The position numbers and the translations under genes were made by a program. Under the pieces are notes generated by a model. It ran no database searches. It was given only the letters and a program-made list of their open reading frames with translations, and was not told where the DNA came from. A stretch of DNA of 64,000 nt from Phycisphaerae bacterium. GTDB taxonomy: Bacteria; Planctomycetota; Phycisphaerae; UBA1845; Fen-1342. The stretch is taken from contig JAUIEC010000001.1 in assembly GCA_030428945.1 (NCBI GenBank), positions 406,438 through 470,437 on the forward strand. The letters run 5' to 3'. Shown here in pieces: positions 1 to 8,500 of the stretch; position 1 is the first letter of the stretch; each line of letters starts with the position of its first letter.

Positions 1-2
1 CC

Positions 3-191
3 GCGTCGAAAGTGATCGTCGCCAGGGGCAAGAAAGTCGTCACGTTCAAGATGGCCGACAAACCCGGTGACGACGAACTTGCCGCGGCCATGCTGGGACC
101 GACCGGCAACCTGCGGGCCCCGACCATCCGGGCCGGCAAGACCGTGCTGGTGGGCTTCAGCGAGGAGGTCTACGCCGAGGCGCTCGGCTAA
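3..191 (+). CDS. ArsC-family protein, C-terminal fragment
   Basis: An open frame enters from the left edge and stops at TAA 189-191, giving the last 62 residues. The string GPTGNLRAPTIRAGKTVLVGF followed by a short helix matches the C-terminal part of thioredoxin-fold ArsC/Spx-like proteins as found in planctomycetes and deltaproteobacteria, where some members carry selenocysteine in the N-terminal CxxU motif. That catalytic N-terminus lies outside the window, so neither arsenate reductase activity nor a selenocysteine can be assessed. The family is inferred from a short fragment. Confidence 0.55.
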   Translation, partial: ASKVIVARGKKVVTFKMADKPGDDELAAAMLGPTGNLRAPTIRAGKTVLVGFSEEVYAEALG

Positions 192-342
192 GCACGGGAA
201 CCGGGAACCGGGGGCTCGTCTCGTACGGGTACCATTTGCATGTGCTGACGCACGTCAGCGCCGAGGAAAAACTGCGCAGGCATGTGAGCCTCCTCTGGTA
301 ATGCCATGATCTGGCACGCCAGTTGGCGACTCCGGTGCACAA

Positions 343-1767
343 TCAGCGCGCCGCCGTGGATCCATCGATCGGAAGTCCCGGCTCTGGGCCGCACACCTCT
401 CCGAAGTGTTCCAGGAGTGTCTGCAGGTCACGCTCCGTGACGTGGCTATCACCGTCGATGTCGCCGTCCCAAGGGTTGGCGACGTACCACACCCCGTAGT
501 TGCCAAGCAGGATCGCGAGATCGCTCAGATGCACCCGGTCGTCGCCGTCCACATCGCCCGGACAGTCCGGGTACCAGTTCGCCCACGGAGTAGAAACAGG
601 CGACCCACCTGGAAGTCCAACCCGGCTAACCCCAAGCCCCCGGCTGTTCGCCACGCTGTTGTCCTGCACGACGAACGTTGCGTCCGCCAACGGGACCGGC
701 TGATCACCTTCGAATTCGTACACGAAACTGATCGCCGCGCTATTGGCCGCGTCCGGTTTTGCATTGGTGATGTCGGTCGGCCGTGGATCCGCATCGCCCG
801 GGTTCCAGAAGTAGAACGGGTCATCGACATATTGGTTCGTCCAGACTTCTTCGATACTGGCCGGAAGCCAGAAGTCGTTGTCGAACGCATACGCCTGCAG
901 GCCGAGCGCGACCCGTCGCAGGTTCATCTGCCCAGTCTGGAATGCCGTCGGTGTTCGCGCGGAGAGCGGTGGCGCCACTTCGGTCGTGTTCAGACTGACC
1001 CGGTTGGTGAACCTGCCCCCGTTGTTGGCCGGGTCGTTGTCCTGCACAAGAACGGCCCAGGGGTCGGGGTTCCGAAACGGGTAGAAGTACGCGAAACTGA
1101 TCCGGGCGCTGTTGATCGCGTTGGGCATGTTGTTGGTGATGTCGGTCGGCGGCGCATCCGTGTCGCCGGGGTGCCAGAACGTGCGGGGTGAATCGAGGTA
1201 GCCCTCGTCCCAGAGCTGCTTGAGATCCCGGGGATAGTATTCGCCATTGTCGCTGGCGTACTCTCGCAACGCGAAGGCAAGCCGCCGCATGTTCTGCTGC
1301 GCGATGTACTCGATCGGTGGATCCGGCGTGGCCAGCGGCGGCACCGTCTCAATCAGACCGTCCGCGGCCAGCCGGTTGATGAACGCCCCGGCATTGTTGG
1401 CCGGCGAGTTATCCTGGATCACGATGGTGTCGAGTCGCAGGTTGAATTCGCTCGGCCAGATCATACTGAAACTGACTTGGGCGCTGTCGGGCGCATTCGG
1501 CACAGAATTGTCGATCGTCTCCGGTGGCGGATCGGGATCACCTGGGTGGTAGAACACCAGTGGATCCGAAATGTACTCCGGAAAGAGAACGTGCGGCGCG
1601 CTCGGGTAGTCGCCGTACACATTGACATAGTTGTTGGCGGCGCGCCAGACGGTCAGCATCCGTTCACGCGCGATCCGCGTGTTGCGGAGCGTGTCGTCTG
1701 GCAACCTCGGACCGGTCAACAGCACGAGGGACGCAACGGCCAGCGCGATCTGAACCAGTCTCCTCAT
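343..1767 (-). CDS. Secreted protein with three tandem pilin-head-like repeats and a dockerin-type tail
   Basis: 474 aa from ATG at 1767 (MRRLVQIALAV), chosen because it begins a signal peptide; an in-frame ATG lies 20 codons upstream. After the signal come three copies of a ~110-residue unit at about 30-135, 155-257 and 277-382. Each has an N-terminal helix with an RR/RER cluster (NMRRLAFAL, MNLRRVALGL), a DN/YP segment, an F-W/Y-x-PGD-x-D motif and an ending VQDN-x-x-AN. This resembles the soluble head of type II pseudopilins, but the hydrophobic pilin N-helix and GFTLxE site are absent. Residues 402-456 hold two dockerin-type loops (DVDGDDRVHLSDLAILL, DIDGDSHVTERDL). Function unknown; surface or secreted. 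Confidence 0.75.
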   Translation of the reverse strand: MRRLVQIALAVASLVLLTGPRLPDDTLRNTRIARERMLTVWRAANNYVNVYGDYPSAPHVLFPEYISDPLVFYHPGDPDPPPETIDNSVPNAPDSAQVSFSMIWPSEFNLRLDTIVIQDNSPANNAGAFINRLAADGLIETVPPLATPDPPIEYIAQQNMRRLAFALREYASDNGEYYPRDLKQLWDEGYLDSPRTFWHPGDTDAPPTDITNNMPNAINSARISFAYFYPFRNPDPWAVLVQDNDPANNGGRFTNRVSLNTTEVAPPLSARTPTAFQTGQMNLRRVALGLQAYAFDNDFWLPASIEEVWTNQYVDDPFYFWNPGDADPRPTDITNAKPDAANSAAISFVYEFEGDQPVPLADATFVVQDNSVANSRGLGVSRVGLPGGSPVSTPWANWYPDCPGDVDGDDRVHLSDLAILLGNYGVWYVANPWDGDIDGDSHVTERDLQTLLEHFGEVCGPEPGLPIDGSTAAR

Positions 1768-1952
1768 GATGCATGTTCCAGAACGAGGTGTTTTCGCCGA
1801 TTCCGCACCGCTGTTTCGATCTTCCATTCTAACGGTTGCGCGTGATTCCGCGGTTTTTTTGTCCAGTCGGCGGACGCGCCGATGTCCTGGTACGCTCAGG
1901 GTGAATCCTGCGTCCCTGTCGGTCTGTTCGGCAGGCTGTATCGCGTTGAGGA

Positions 1953-3026
1953 ATGAACGTGACGATACCCGTCGAACCCGACCAGATCACGCCCGCCTGG
2001 CTGAGCGGCTTCCTTGGCAACGCTTCGGCGACGGTCACCGACTGCACCTCAACCCGCATTGGCGCCGACACCGGCTTCGCATCGCAGGTCTTTCGCGTCG
2101 CACTGAGCTGGTCGCAGAATGACCTCGGGCTGCCGGCATCCCTGGTCGTCAAACTTGCGGCCGACGCCGGGAACACGCACCCCGTCGAACGCCTCGCGCT
2201 CAAGTACGAACACGAGGCCCGGTTCTATCGCGAACTGGCCGCCAGCATCGGAACGCGCGTCCCGGCCTGCTTCGGCGTAGCCTGGGAGCGCGAGCCGCCG
2301 GCGATCGCGCTCTTGCTCGAAGATCTCGACGACGCCACCTTCGGCGATGAGCGGGCCGGCGCCTCGCGCCCGCAGTTCGAGGCCGCGGTGGACTGCCTCG
2401 CCCGGTTGCACGCCCGGTGGTGGGGCGATCCGCGACTCGACGCGCTGGACTGGCTGACGCCGTACGGCGACCTGCCCGCCCAGCTTGCCAGACTCCCCGG
2501 CCGGGCTGACGTGTTCTTCGATCGTTTCGCCGAGATTGTTCCGCCGGAACTCGTCGCCCTGACGCGGCGCCTCGGGCCCGGCGACGCGCAGCGTCTGGCC
2601 CGCCTGGCCGGTCCGCCGACGACGCTGATTCACGTGGATGCGCACCTGGACAACTTCGCCTTTCGCGAGACCCCCGACGGTGTCCGGGCGATCCTGTTCG
2701 ACTGGCAGGGGACCGCCAGGGGCCTCGGCGTGGTCGATCTCGCCCTGCTGCTGAACGCCCTGACGCCGGCGCAGCGAGAACATCTCGAAACGGACCTGCT
2801 GCAAGTCTATCTTGAAACGCTGCGGAGGCTGGGGGTCGCGGGGTATCCACAGGCCCGGTTCCAGGCCGACTTCCGACTCGCACTGCTGCGCTGGTGGATC
2901 GGCACCGTCAACGGGCTCGGCAGCCCGCAGGTCGCCGGCTGGACCGGACGCCAGGCCGCGCTCGTTCGCGCCGGGATCGAACGGATCAGCGCCGCGGCGC
3001 TGCGGCACGGCCTCGGTCAGTTCTGA
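1953..3026 (+). CDS. Aminoglycoside phosphotransferase/ecdysteroid-kinase-like small-molecule kinase
   Basis: 357 aa. A probable ATP-binding lysine sits in SLVVKL (residue 67), followed by a conserved glutamate region (EHEARFYREL, about 86-95). The catalytic loop is IHVDAHLDN (226-234) and the metal-binding element is ILFDWQG (about 247-253), the H-x-D-x-x-x-x-N and D-W arrangement of the APH/EcKinase fold. LLLEDLDD (120-127) is the hinge-side segment. The family phosphorylates hydroxyls of small molecules such as sugars, sterols, choline or antibiotics; the substrate here cannot be read from sequence. The 3' end overlaps the convergent LamG gene by 10 bp, so the two mRNAs are complementary at their ends. 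Confidence 0.8.
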   Translation: MNVTIPVEPDQITPAWLSGFLGNASATVTDCTSTRIGADTGFASQVFRVALSWSQNDLGLPASLVVKLAADAGNTHPVERLALKYEHEARFYRELAASIGTRVPACFGVAWEREPPAIALLLEDLDDATFGDERAGASRPQFEAAVDCLARLHARWWGDPRLDALDWLTPYGDLPAQLARLPGRADVFFDRFAEIVPPELVALTRRLGPGDAQRLARLAGPPTTLIHVDAHLDNFAFRETPDGVRAILFDWQGTARGLGVVDLALLLNALTPAQREHLETDLLQVYLETLRRLGVAGYPQARFQADFRLALLRWWIGTVNGLGSPQVAGWTGRQAALVRAGIERISAAALRHGLGQF

Positions 3027-3907
3027 AGCCGGCCGCGTCGCCCGGCGAACACCAACGCGGCGAGGCCGAGGAACAGCGTCGCCGGTTCGGGCACATTCAG
3101 AAGCTGGCCGGGCGGGACGACACCGGAACTGATCCGCAGTTCGTCGAACGACCCGCGGGTGAACTGGTTGAAGTCGCCCTGGGCGTTCGTGTGCGCCCCG
3201 ACCAGCAAGGGGCCGGAACTGGTCGTGCGACCCAGATCGGTGAACGGCACGTAGTCGAACGCGTCGTTGACGTTGAATCGCACCACCTGGTTCTCGGCGT
3301 CATAGGCGACGCTGATGAAGTTCCAGCCCAGGTCGCTGATCTCCAGGTGGCTGGTCACGGACCAGACATCGAGCACGGTCGGACCGCCATTGCCAAAAGC
3401 CAGAGCCAGCTCCCGCCCCGTCAGGTTGGTATCCTTGCCGAAGTTCTGTTGCGTGGTCTCCTGCAGTTCCGCCCCGGCCACCAGCAGGCCGTAGTCCTGT
3501 CCGCCGCCGGCCCCGAACAGGTCCTTCTTCTGGATCAGGTACTGGCGTTCATCGCGGGTGCGGCCACTCAGGTGATCGAGTTTGACCCAGGCTTCGATCG
3601 TGAAGCTTCCGCTGCCAAAGCTGAGATGCTGCTGCGGATCGTCCACCTGGAGCGCGCCGCCGAAGGTCTCGTTGACGCGGTTGACCGCCACGGACTGCAA
3701 ATTGGCGGCGCCCGACTGAGGCACCAGCGGGCCCGGCGCATCGGCCTCCCGGCTGGCGCCGTTGATCAGGTCGCCGTCGAGGCCGTTGCCGGAACTGTCG
3801 AGGGTGGCCCCGCCCGATTCCTCGAACCGCCAGTAGCCCACCGGCGCCGCAACAACCTGCAGGCCGGTCCCCAATACTAATACGAATGTCACGAATGCTA
3901 GTCGCAT
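3017..3907 (-). CDS. LamG-domain PEP-CTERM surface protein
   Basis: 296 aa with a signal peptide (MRLAFVTFVLVLGTGLQVVAA). The body is a LamG/concanavalin-A-like jelly roll: GYWRFEESGGATLDSSGNG opens it, SFTIEAWVKLD is the typical second strand, and DELRISSGVV closes it. The C-terminus VPEPATLFLGLAALVFAGRRG is a textbook PEP-CTERM signal (VPEP, hydrophobic helix, Arg-rich end), so the protein should be processed by an exosortase and sent to the surface or matrix. No exosortase lies in the window. Ligand unknown; LamG modules bind glycans or proteins. Confidence 0.85.
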   Translation of the reverse strand: MRLAFVTFVLVLGTGLQVVAAPVGYWRFEESGGATLDSSGNGLDGDLINGASREADAPGPLVPQSGAANLQSVAVNRVNETFGGALQVDDPQQHLSFGSGSFTIEAWVKLDHLSGRTRDERQYLIQKKDLFGAGGGQDYGLLVAGAELQETTQQNFGKDTNLTGRELALAFGNGGPTVLDVWSVTSHLEISDLGWNFISVAYDAENQVVRFNVNDAFDYVPFTDLGRTTSSGPLLVGAHTNAQGDFNQFTRGSFDELRISSGVVPPGQLLNVPEPATLFLGLAALVFAGRRGRLQN

Positions 3908-4165
3908 CGGGTTCCTCCTACCTGTAGCGACAAGCCCATCGTAGGAATATCACCGACCGGAAGCAATCACGGTCCGTGTCCGGCCAGCCCAACAGTCGCC
4001 CCCCGTTTCCCGGCACTGCGTTTCGTCCGCGCCAGTCCCTCCCTCGGGGGCTTATGGGACGAACCCAGGATTCCCGTAATCCCGTGTGAGATCGGCAGTA
4101 CCGGCGGGTACAGCCCTGCGATCAGTCTTCGAGCGATCCGGAACGACCAACGGGAGTCCGCCACC

Positions 4166-6589
4166 ATGTCCGCCAAACGAAGCACCCTCGCGGCCGCGTT
4201 CGCCGGCCTGTCCGCCATCGCCGGCTGCCCGACCGGGGCCGTGGTCGGCACGCTGCTGGCCCTCTCGACGTTCACGTTTCTGCTCGGCCAGACCGGTGTG
4301 ATCGACGTCCAGGCGGGCAGCAGCACGCCCGCCCGAACGGCCGGGGTCTTCAGCCTCGACCTCGACGGCGGACCGGCCGACGAGCCCGACTCCGCCCGGA
4401 TGAACCTCGGCACGGTCCGGGCGATCCCGCTCGACGACACCGCCAAGGCGATCCGGCAGGGAGCCTCCGGCATCGCGACCATCACCGTCTACTGCGCCGC
4501 CGCCACCAGCAGCAACCCGTGCAGCGACGGCGTTCTGGTCGGCGACTTCGTGCTGCACATCGACGGAGAGGATGTCGAACGCGTCACCGACGAACTGCCG
4601 GTCCCCGCGGCCGCGCTGCCCTTCGTCATCAGCGGCGAGTTCGCGGTCTGCCTCGAGGTGACGGCCACGCTCGACGTCCGGATCATCATCGAGGACATGT
4701 CGGTCTCGTTCGGCGAGGACACCGGGGCCGGCCCGGATCCGGTCGACGGGACGCCCAATCCCAACGACGGCAGCGCCGATCCCGGCGACGGCACGCCGGC
4801 CGACACCACCGCGCCGACCTTTGCCACCTGCCCCGAAACCCAGCAGGCCGAGGCCCGCTCGGATGGAATCTACGTGCTCGGCAACTACGTCGGGCTCGCC
4901 AGCGCCAGCGACGACTCCGGCAGCGTGGAGATCACCCAGGATCCGCCGTCCGGCAGCGTGGTCGAGGTCGGCACGACCGCCATCACCCTGACGGCCACCG
5001 ATCCGACCGGCAACACCGCCACGTGTTCGTTCGACGTGGACGTCGCGGTCGGCGACGGCGGGTATATCCCGGCCCTGGTCACGCACGGCGGCAGCGAGCA
5101 CATCATCGCCGGCAGCGACATCGACCCCGCCTTCGGGCTGAAGCATTCGGAAGCCTACTCGGCCGATTCGCTGGTCTTTGATCGCTACAACAACGCGTAC
5201 GCGCTGAGCGGTTTCGGCACCCGGGTCTGGTTCCGCCTGCTCGCGCCGTTCTCCGTCGAAGGACAGGACCGCACGCAGATCTGGTCGATCAACGTCGACG
5301 GCACCGGCGCCATGCGGACTCCGCTGCCGGCCGAACTGTCCGCCGTCTACGGCTGCCACGTCGAAACCAACGAGGACGGCAACGTCTGCATCGTCAACAT
5401 GGACAGCAAGATTCACCGCGCGAACCCGACCGGCGATCCGCTCGAGATGCTCTACGATTTCGACGGCCAGTTCGATTTCCGCGGCGCCTACAAGGTCGAC
5501 AACCCGGGTGAGCGCTGCTGGCTCGTCGACCTTGACGGCCGCGGAATCCACTCGATCGACCTGAACGCGATCCCGTACTTCCCGACCACGATCATCACCC
5601 GCGAAAACCAGGCGATTAACGGCCGCGATCCGCGGGCCCTCGCGCCGCAGGAGTTCGACCTGGCCGGCGACTTCCCGGCCTACGTCTTCCGCCGCAATTA
5701 CGATCTCGGCAGCACCGTCGAGTCGGCCTTCCGCTTCCAGGATGTCTTCTGGTTCGGCAGCGGCCTGGTCGCCCCGGCCAGCCTCGACAACATCATCCAG
5801 GTCGTCTCCGGTCGAGAGACGCCGTACAGCCTGAACATCTCCGACGACGGCCTGACGTTTGCCTACTGCCAGAACGTCGACGACCTGGCCGGCATCGATC
5901 CGCCGGTGCCGTGTTTCGTCGAGACGGTCGAGGGTGACGTGACGATGGTCGGCGACGGCCGCACGCGTCCGGGCGGACTGGTGATGAGCGACAACGGGGC
6001 CCGGGTGTTCTACGTCGACAGCGCCAGTCTCGGCGGCAGCAACCCGATCATCGAGGATGTCGCCACCGGCCGGAAGGTTGCGGCCGGGACGCCGGCGTTC
6101 AGTCCGCGCTGGGACCGCGAGTTCGTCCGGGTCGACGACATCGGGCGGAACTTCCTGACCTCATGCGAGGCCGGCGGCTACTACGGCGGGCTGTACGTGC
6201 TCAGCGACGGTGCCTTCCTGCGTGAGAACTGGCCGCAGATCGGCGCGATCGGATTCCGCTTCGACGACGAGTGCACGCTGCGGGTTCGCGCGTCGGTGAC
6301 CGGCCCGCGCGGCATCGCGGCCGTGCGGATGTGGGCGCTCAACGACGGCGTCCCGCCGACCGAGTTCGTGCCGGGCGAGGACAACCCGTTCTATGCGATC
6401 CGCGGCAACGGCGTGACGATGACCGAACGCGAGGACGTCCCGGGTCTCTACGAATACGTCTTCGATCTGACGAACAGCAACGGCGACTGCGCCCGCGACA
6501 AGCTGACCAGCGACTTCGTGCTCCGCATCTTCGCAATCGACGCCAACGAAACCGTGACCGTCTACAAGGACTTCACACCGGCTCAGTAA
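4166..6589 (+). CDS. Lipoprotein with HYR domain and propeller-like C-terminal region
   Basis: 807 aa. The N-terminus MSAKRSTLAAAFAGLSAIAGC carries a lipobox (IAGC), so Cys21 is probably lipidated. A low-complexity linker of NDG/PGDG repeats (about 185-215) leads to a hyalin-repeat-like (HYR) domain: PTFATCPE, then VGTTAITLTATDPTGNTATCSF, about 215-292. The remainder has spaced aromatic/Asp segments resembling a TolB/WD-type propeller (QIWSINVDGTG, SLNISDDGLTFAYC). No catalytic motif seen. The stop TAA sits at the first unit of an octamer array. Function unknown. Confidence 0.75.
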   Translation: MSAKRSTLAAAFAGLSAIAGCPTGAVVGTLLALSTFTFLLGQTGVIDVQAGSSTPARTAGVFSLDLDGGPADEPDSARMNLGTVRAIPLDDTAKAIRQGASGIATITVYCAAATSSNPCSDGVLVGDFVLHIDGEDVERVTDELPVPAAALPFVISGEFAVCLEVTATLDVRIIIEDMSVSFGEDTGAGPDPVDGTPNPNDGSADPGDGTPADTTAPTFATCPETQQAEARSDGIYVLGNYVGLASASDDSGSVEITQDPPSGSVVEVGTTAITLTATDPTGNTATCSFDVDVAVGDGGYIPALVTHGGSEHIIAGSDIDPAFGLKHSEAYSADSLVFDRYNNAYALSGFGTRVWFRLLAPFSVEGQDRTQIWSINVDGTGAMRTPLPAELSAVYGCHVETNEDGNVCIVNMDSKIHRANPTGDPLEMLYDFDGQFDFRGAYKVDNPGERCWLVDLDGRGIHSIDLNAIPYFPTTIITRENQAINGRDPRALAPQEFDLAGDFPAYVFRRNYDLGSTVESAFRFQDVFWFGSGLVAPASLDNIIQVVSGRETPYSLNISDDGLTFAYCQNVDDLAGIDPPVPCFVETVEGDVTMVGDGRTRPGGLVMSDNGARVFYVDSASLGGSNPIIEDVATGRKVAAGTPAFSPRWDREFVRVDDIGRNFLTSCEAGGYYGGLYVLSDGAFLRENWPQIGAIGFRFDDECTLRVRASVTGPRGIAAVRMWALNDGVPPTEFVPGEDNPFYAIRGNGVTMTEREDVPGLYEYVFDLTNSNGDCARDKLTSDFVLRIFAIDANETVTVYKDFTPAQ

Positions 6590-6680
6590 GTGAGCAAGCA
6601 AACAAGTAAGCAGGTAAGCAACGACCCCGCCCCGGAATCCCTGCTTACTTGCTCACTTGCTTACCTGCTCACTTGCTCAC
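6588..6680. repeat. Facing octamer arrays between convergent genes
   Basis: On the + strand GTGAGCAA/GTAAGCAG-type octamers run from the stop codon of the upstream + gene to about 6620. From 6641 to 6680 the same octamers lie on the - strand and encode the last residues (Val-Ser-Lys-stop) of the HisN-like gene. The two arms are complementary across a ~20-nt C-rich loop and could form a long hairpin in either transcript. Confidence 0.9.
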
Positions 6681-7460
6681 TGTGTTCAGGACCGCATTGA
6701 GCAGCAGGCCGTTCGTCGCGATGGCTTCCGGGGCCGTGTGGGTCGGGTTGCCGGACCAGTCCGTCAGCGTGCCGCCCGCTTCGGTCAGAACCGGGAACAG
6801 CGCCGCCGTGTCCCAGACGCTCATGATCGGATCAAGCTGGATCTCCGCCCGGCCGGTCGCCACCAGGGCGTAGCCGTAGGCGTCCGGCCACCCGCGGTCG
6901 TGCTGGCAGGTTTCCAGCAGGCGGCGGTAGGCCTCATAGCGTTCGAACGCGATCGTGTTCTTGATGGTCGTCACGCCGAGGCGGGCCTCGGCCAGGGTCG
7001 AAACCCGCGACACGCGGGCGGGCTGTCTTTGTCCGGGGCGTTCCCAGGTGCAGCCCTGGCCGCGGGCCGCGTGCAGGCATTCCCCGATCGCCGGCAGGTT
7101 GATCACGCCGACGACGGCCTCGCCGTCCCACTCGAACGCCACCAGGTTGCTGTACAGCGGCACGCCGTGGATGAACGAATACGTTCCGTCGATCGGATCC
7201 ACGATCCAGCGGCCGCGGGCCTCGCGTCCGTCGCTGCCGTACTCCTCGCCGACCAGGGCGTGCTCGGGGAACCGCTCGGTGATGCGGGCCCGCAGGAACT
7301 GCTCGGCTTCGCGGTCGGCGACCGTCACCGGCGAATCGTCACTCTTGGTTTCGACCTGCACGCCGCGGCGGAAGTGCGGCAGCGTGGCCGTCCCGGCTTC
7401 GCGGGCGATTTCAACGGCGAAGCCCCGCAGCGCGGCCAGTTCGTCAGGTGACAGGCTCAT
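6669..7460 (-). CDS. hisN: Inositol monophosphatase-family phosphatase, probably histidinol-phosphatase HisN
   Basis: 263 aa, the usual IMPase length. Metal-site motifs are present in order: DSPVTVADREAE (about 42-53), the glutamate pair in LVGEEYG (about 69-75), DPIDGT (about 87-92, motif A) and WDTAAL (motif B). The ADREAE segment and the TEAGGTLTDWSG end fit the HisN-type subgroup that dephosphorylates L-histidinol phosphate in histidine synthesis; inositol-1-phosphatase or another sugar phosphatase is possible. It overlaps the deaminase gene by 4 bp (ATGA), so the two are translationally coupled. Its last codons and stop are octamer-repeat sequence. Confidence 0.75.
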   Translation of the reverse strand: MSLSPDELAALRGFAVEIAREAGTATLPHFRRGVQVETKSDDSPVTVADREAEQFLRARITERFPEHALVGEEYGSDGREARGRWIVDPIDGTYSFIHGVPLYSNLVAFEWDGEAVVGVINLPAIGECLHAARGQGCTWERPGQRQPARVSRVSTLAEARLGVTTIKNTIAFERYEAYRRLLETCQHDRGWPDAYGYALVATGRAEIQLDPIMSVWDTAALFPVLTEAGGTLTDWSGNPTHTAPEAIATNGLLLNAVLNTVSK

Positions 7461-7900
7461 GCGTCTTCACCGATGTCTTCGGCCCAGTCTTCCGGATGGG
7501 CGGCGATCCACTCCTGCAGGACGCGGTAGCATTCCGGATCGTCGACCACCTCGAGCGTGACGCCGCGCGACCGCAGGTAGTCTTCCGGGCCCTGGAACGT
7601 GCGGTTCTCGCCGATCACGATCCTCGGGATGCCGTACAGCAGGGCGGTCCCGCTGCACATGTCGCACGGCGACAGCGTCGTGTACAGCGTCGCCCGGCGA
7701 TAGTCGCGGGCCGCCAGGCGTCCGGCGTTCTCCAGGGCGTCCATCTCGGCGTGCAGGATCGGGCTGCTGCGCTGCATCCGCTGGTTGTGTCCGCGCCCGA
7801 TGATCGTCCCGTCCAGCACCAGCACCGAGCCGATCGGAATGCCGCCCGCCGCCATGCCCCGCCGGGCCTCGTCGAGCGCGGCCGCCAGGAATTCGTCCAT
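7457..7900 (-). CDS. Cytosine deaminase, yeast Fcy1 type
   Basis: 147 aa, close to yeast Fcy1 (158 aa). Zinc and catalytic residues are His50 and Glu52 (HAE) with Cys79 and Cys82 (SPCDMC). Further Fcy1-like hallmarks are GRGHN with Asn39, TLYTTLSPCDMC, YGIPR-x-V-x-GEN, and above all the C-terminal lid W-x-EDIGE, where yeast uses Trp and Asp to close on the base. Such enzymes convert cytosine to uracil for salvage; bacteria more often use the unrelated CodA. Start ATG 7898-7900 shares one base with the stop of the upstream secreted protein; the end overlaps the HisN-like gene by 4 bp. A guanine/tRNA deaminase is less likely given the EDIGE end. Confidence 0.85.
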   Translation of the reverse strand: MDEFLAAALDEARRGMAAGGIPIGSVLVLDGTIIGRGHNQRMQRSSPILHAEMDALENAGRLAARDYRRATLYTTLSPCDMCSGTALLYGIPRIVIGENRTFQGPEDYLRSRGVTLEVVDDPECYRVLQEWIAAHPEDWAEDIGEDA

Positions 7901-8412
7901 CACTCGTCGTCCTTTTTGGCCGGCGGGTTCCACTTCTCGTAGACCGCGCGCTTGACGATCTGTCCGCTCAGCACGCCGCCGTAGCCGTCGCCGAACCACG
8001 TCCCGCTGTAGAAGTTGCCGTAGATCATCACGCGAGCCGAGTAGGTGCCGACGCCCGGAATCCCGACCTTGTCGACCGTGATCACCGGCGTGTCGCCCGC
8101 CCAGACCACGTCCAGGTGCAGCGGCATGGCGACATCGACATCCTCGAACTGAATCCGGCTGCGAATCACCCACTTGTCACCGTCGACCTTCTCGACCCCG
8201 TCGATCGTGTACTTCTCCGGCCGCGGCGGCGACATCTTGTCCTTGCCGGCCAGGCCCTCGGCCCCGGTCATCTGCCAGTACCCGACCAGCACGCAGTCGG
8301 TCAGCGTTTCGGCGAACTTCTTCTCGAGCGTCGCCCGGGCGGCGTCCGCACGCACGTCGGCCGCCTGCGCGGCCACCACCATCACGATCGCCAGTCCGGT
8401 CTGCATCAGCAC
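7900..8412 (-). CDS. Small secreted protein of unknown function
   Basis: 170 aa with a signal peptide (MLMQTGLAIVMVVAAQAADVRA). The mature protein is a single domain with many beta-strand segments, including LTDCVLVGYWQMTG and MIYGNFYSGTWFGDGYGG, and a charged C-terminus. No catalytic motif; it looks like a conserved planctomycete secreted protein. It is the first gene of a tightly packed three-gene operon (1-bp TGATG overlap with the deaminase, then 4-bp overlap with the phosphatase), although a secreted product has no obvious link to nucleobase or histidine metabolism. Confidence 0.65.
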   Translation of the reverse strand: MLMQTGLAIVMVVAAQAADVRADAARATLEKKFAETLTDCVLVGYWQMTGAEGLAGKDKMSPPRPEKYTIDGVEKVDGDKWVIRSRIQFEDVDVAMPLHLDVVWAGDTPVITVDKVGIPGVGTYSARVMIYGNFYSGTWFGDGYGGVLSGQIVKRAVYEKWNPPAKKDDE

Positions 8413-8471
8413 GACGACGTCTCCCGTCCGAGAGGATCAACAGATCAACAGCAGGGGAGGGTGTCCGCGAG

Positions 8472-8500
8472 AGCGTTCCTCGCTCCCTGGCTCCCCGGTT
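8472..8500 (-). repeat. Short octamer array after the M43 protease stop
   Basis: Read on the - strand directly after the protease TGA, the sequence is GGGGAGCCAGGGAGCGAGG, two to three units of the GGGAGCNA octamer. It has the same placement and strand polarity as the other arrays in the window. Confidence 0.7.
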
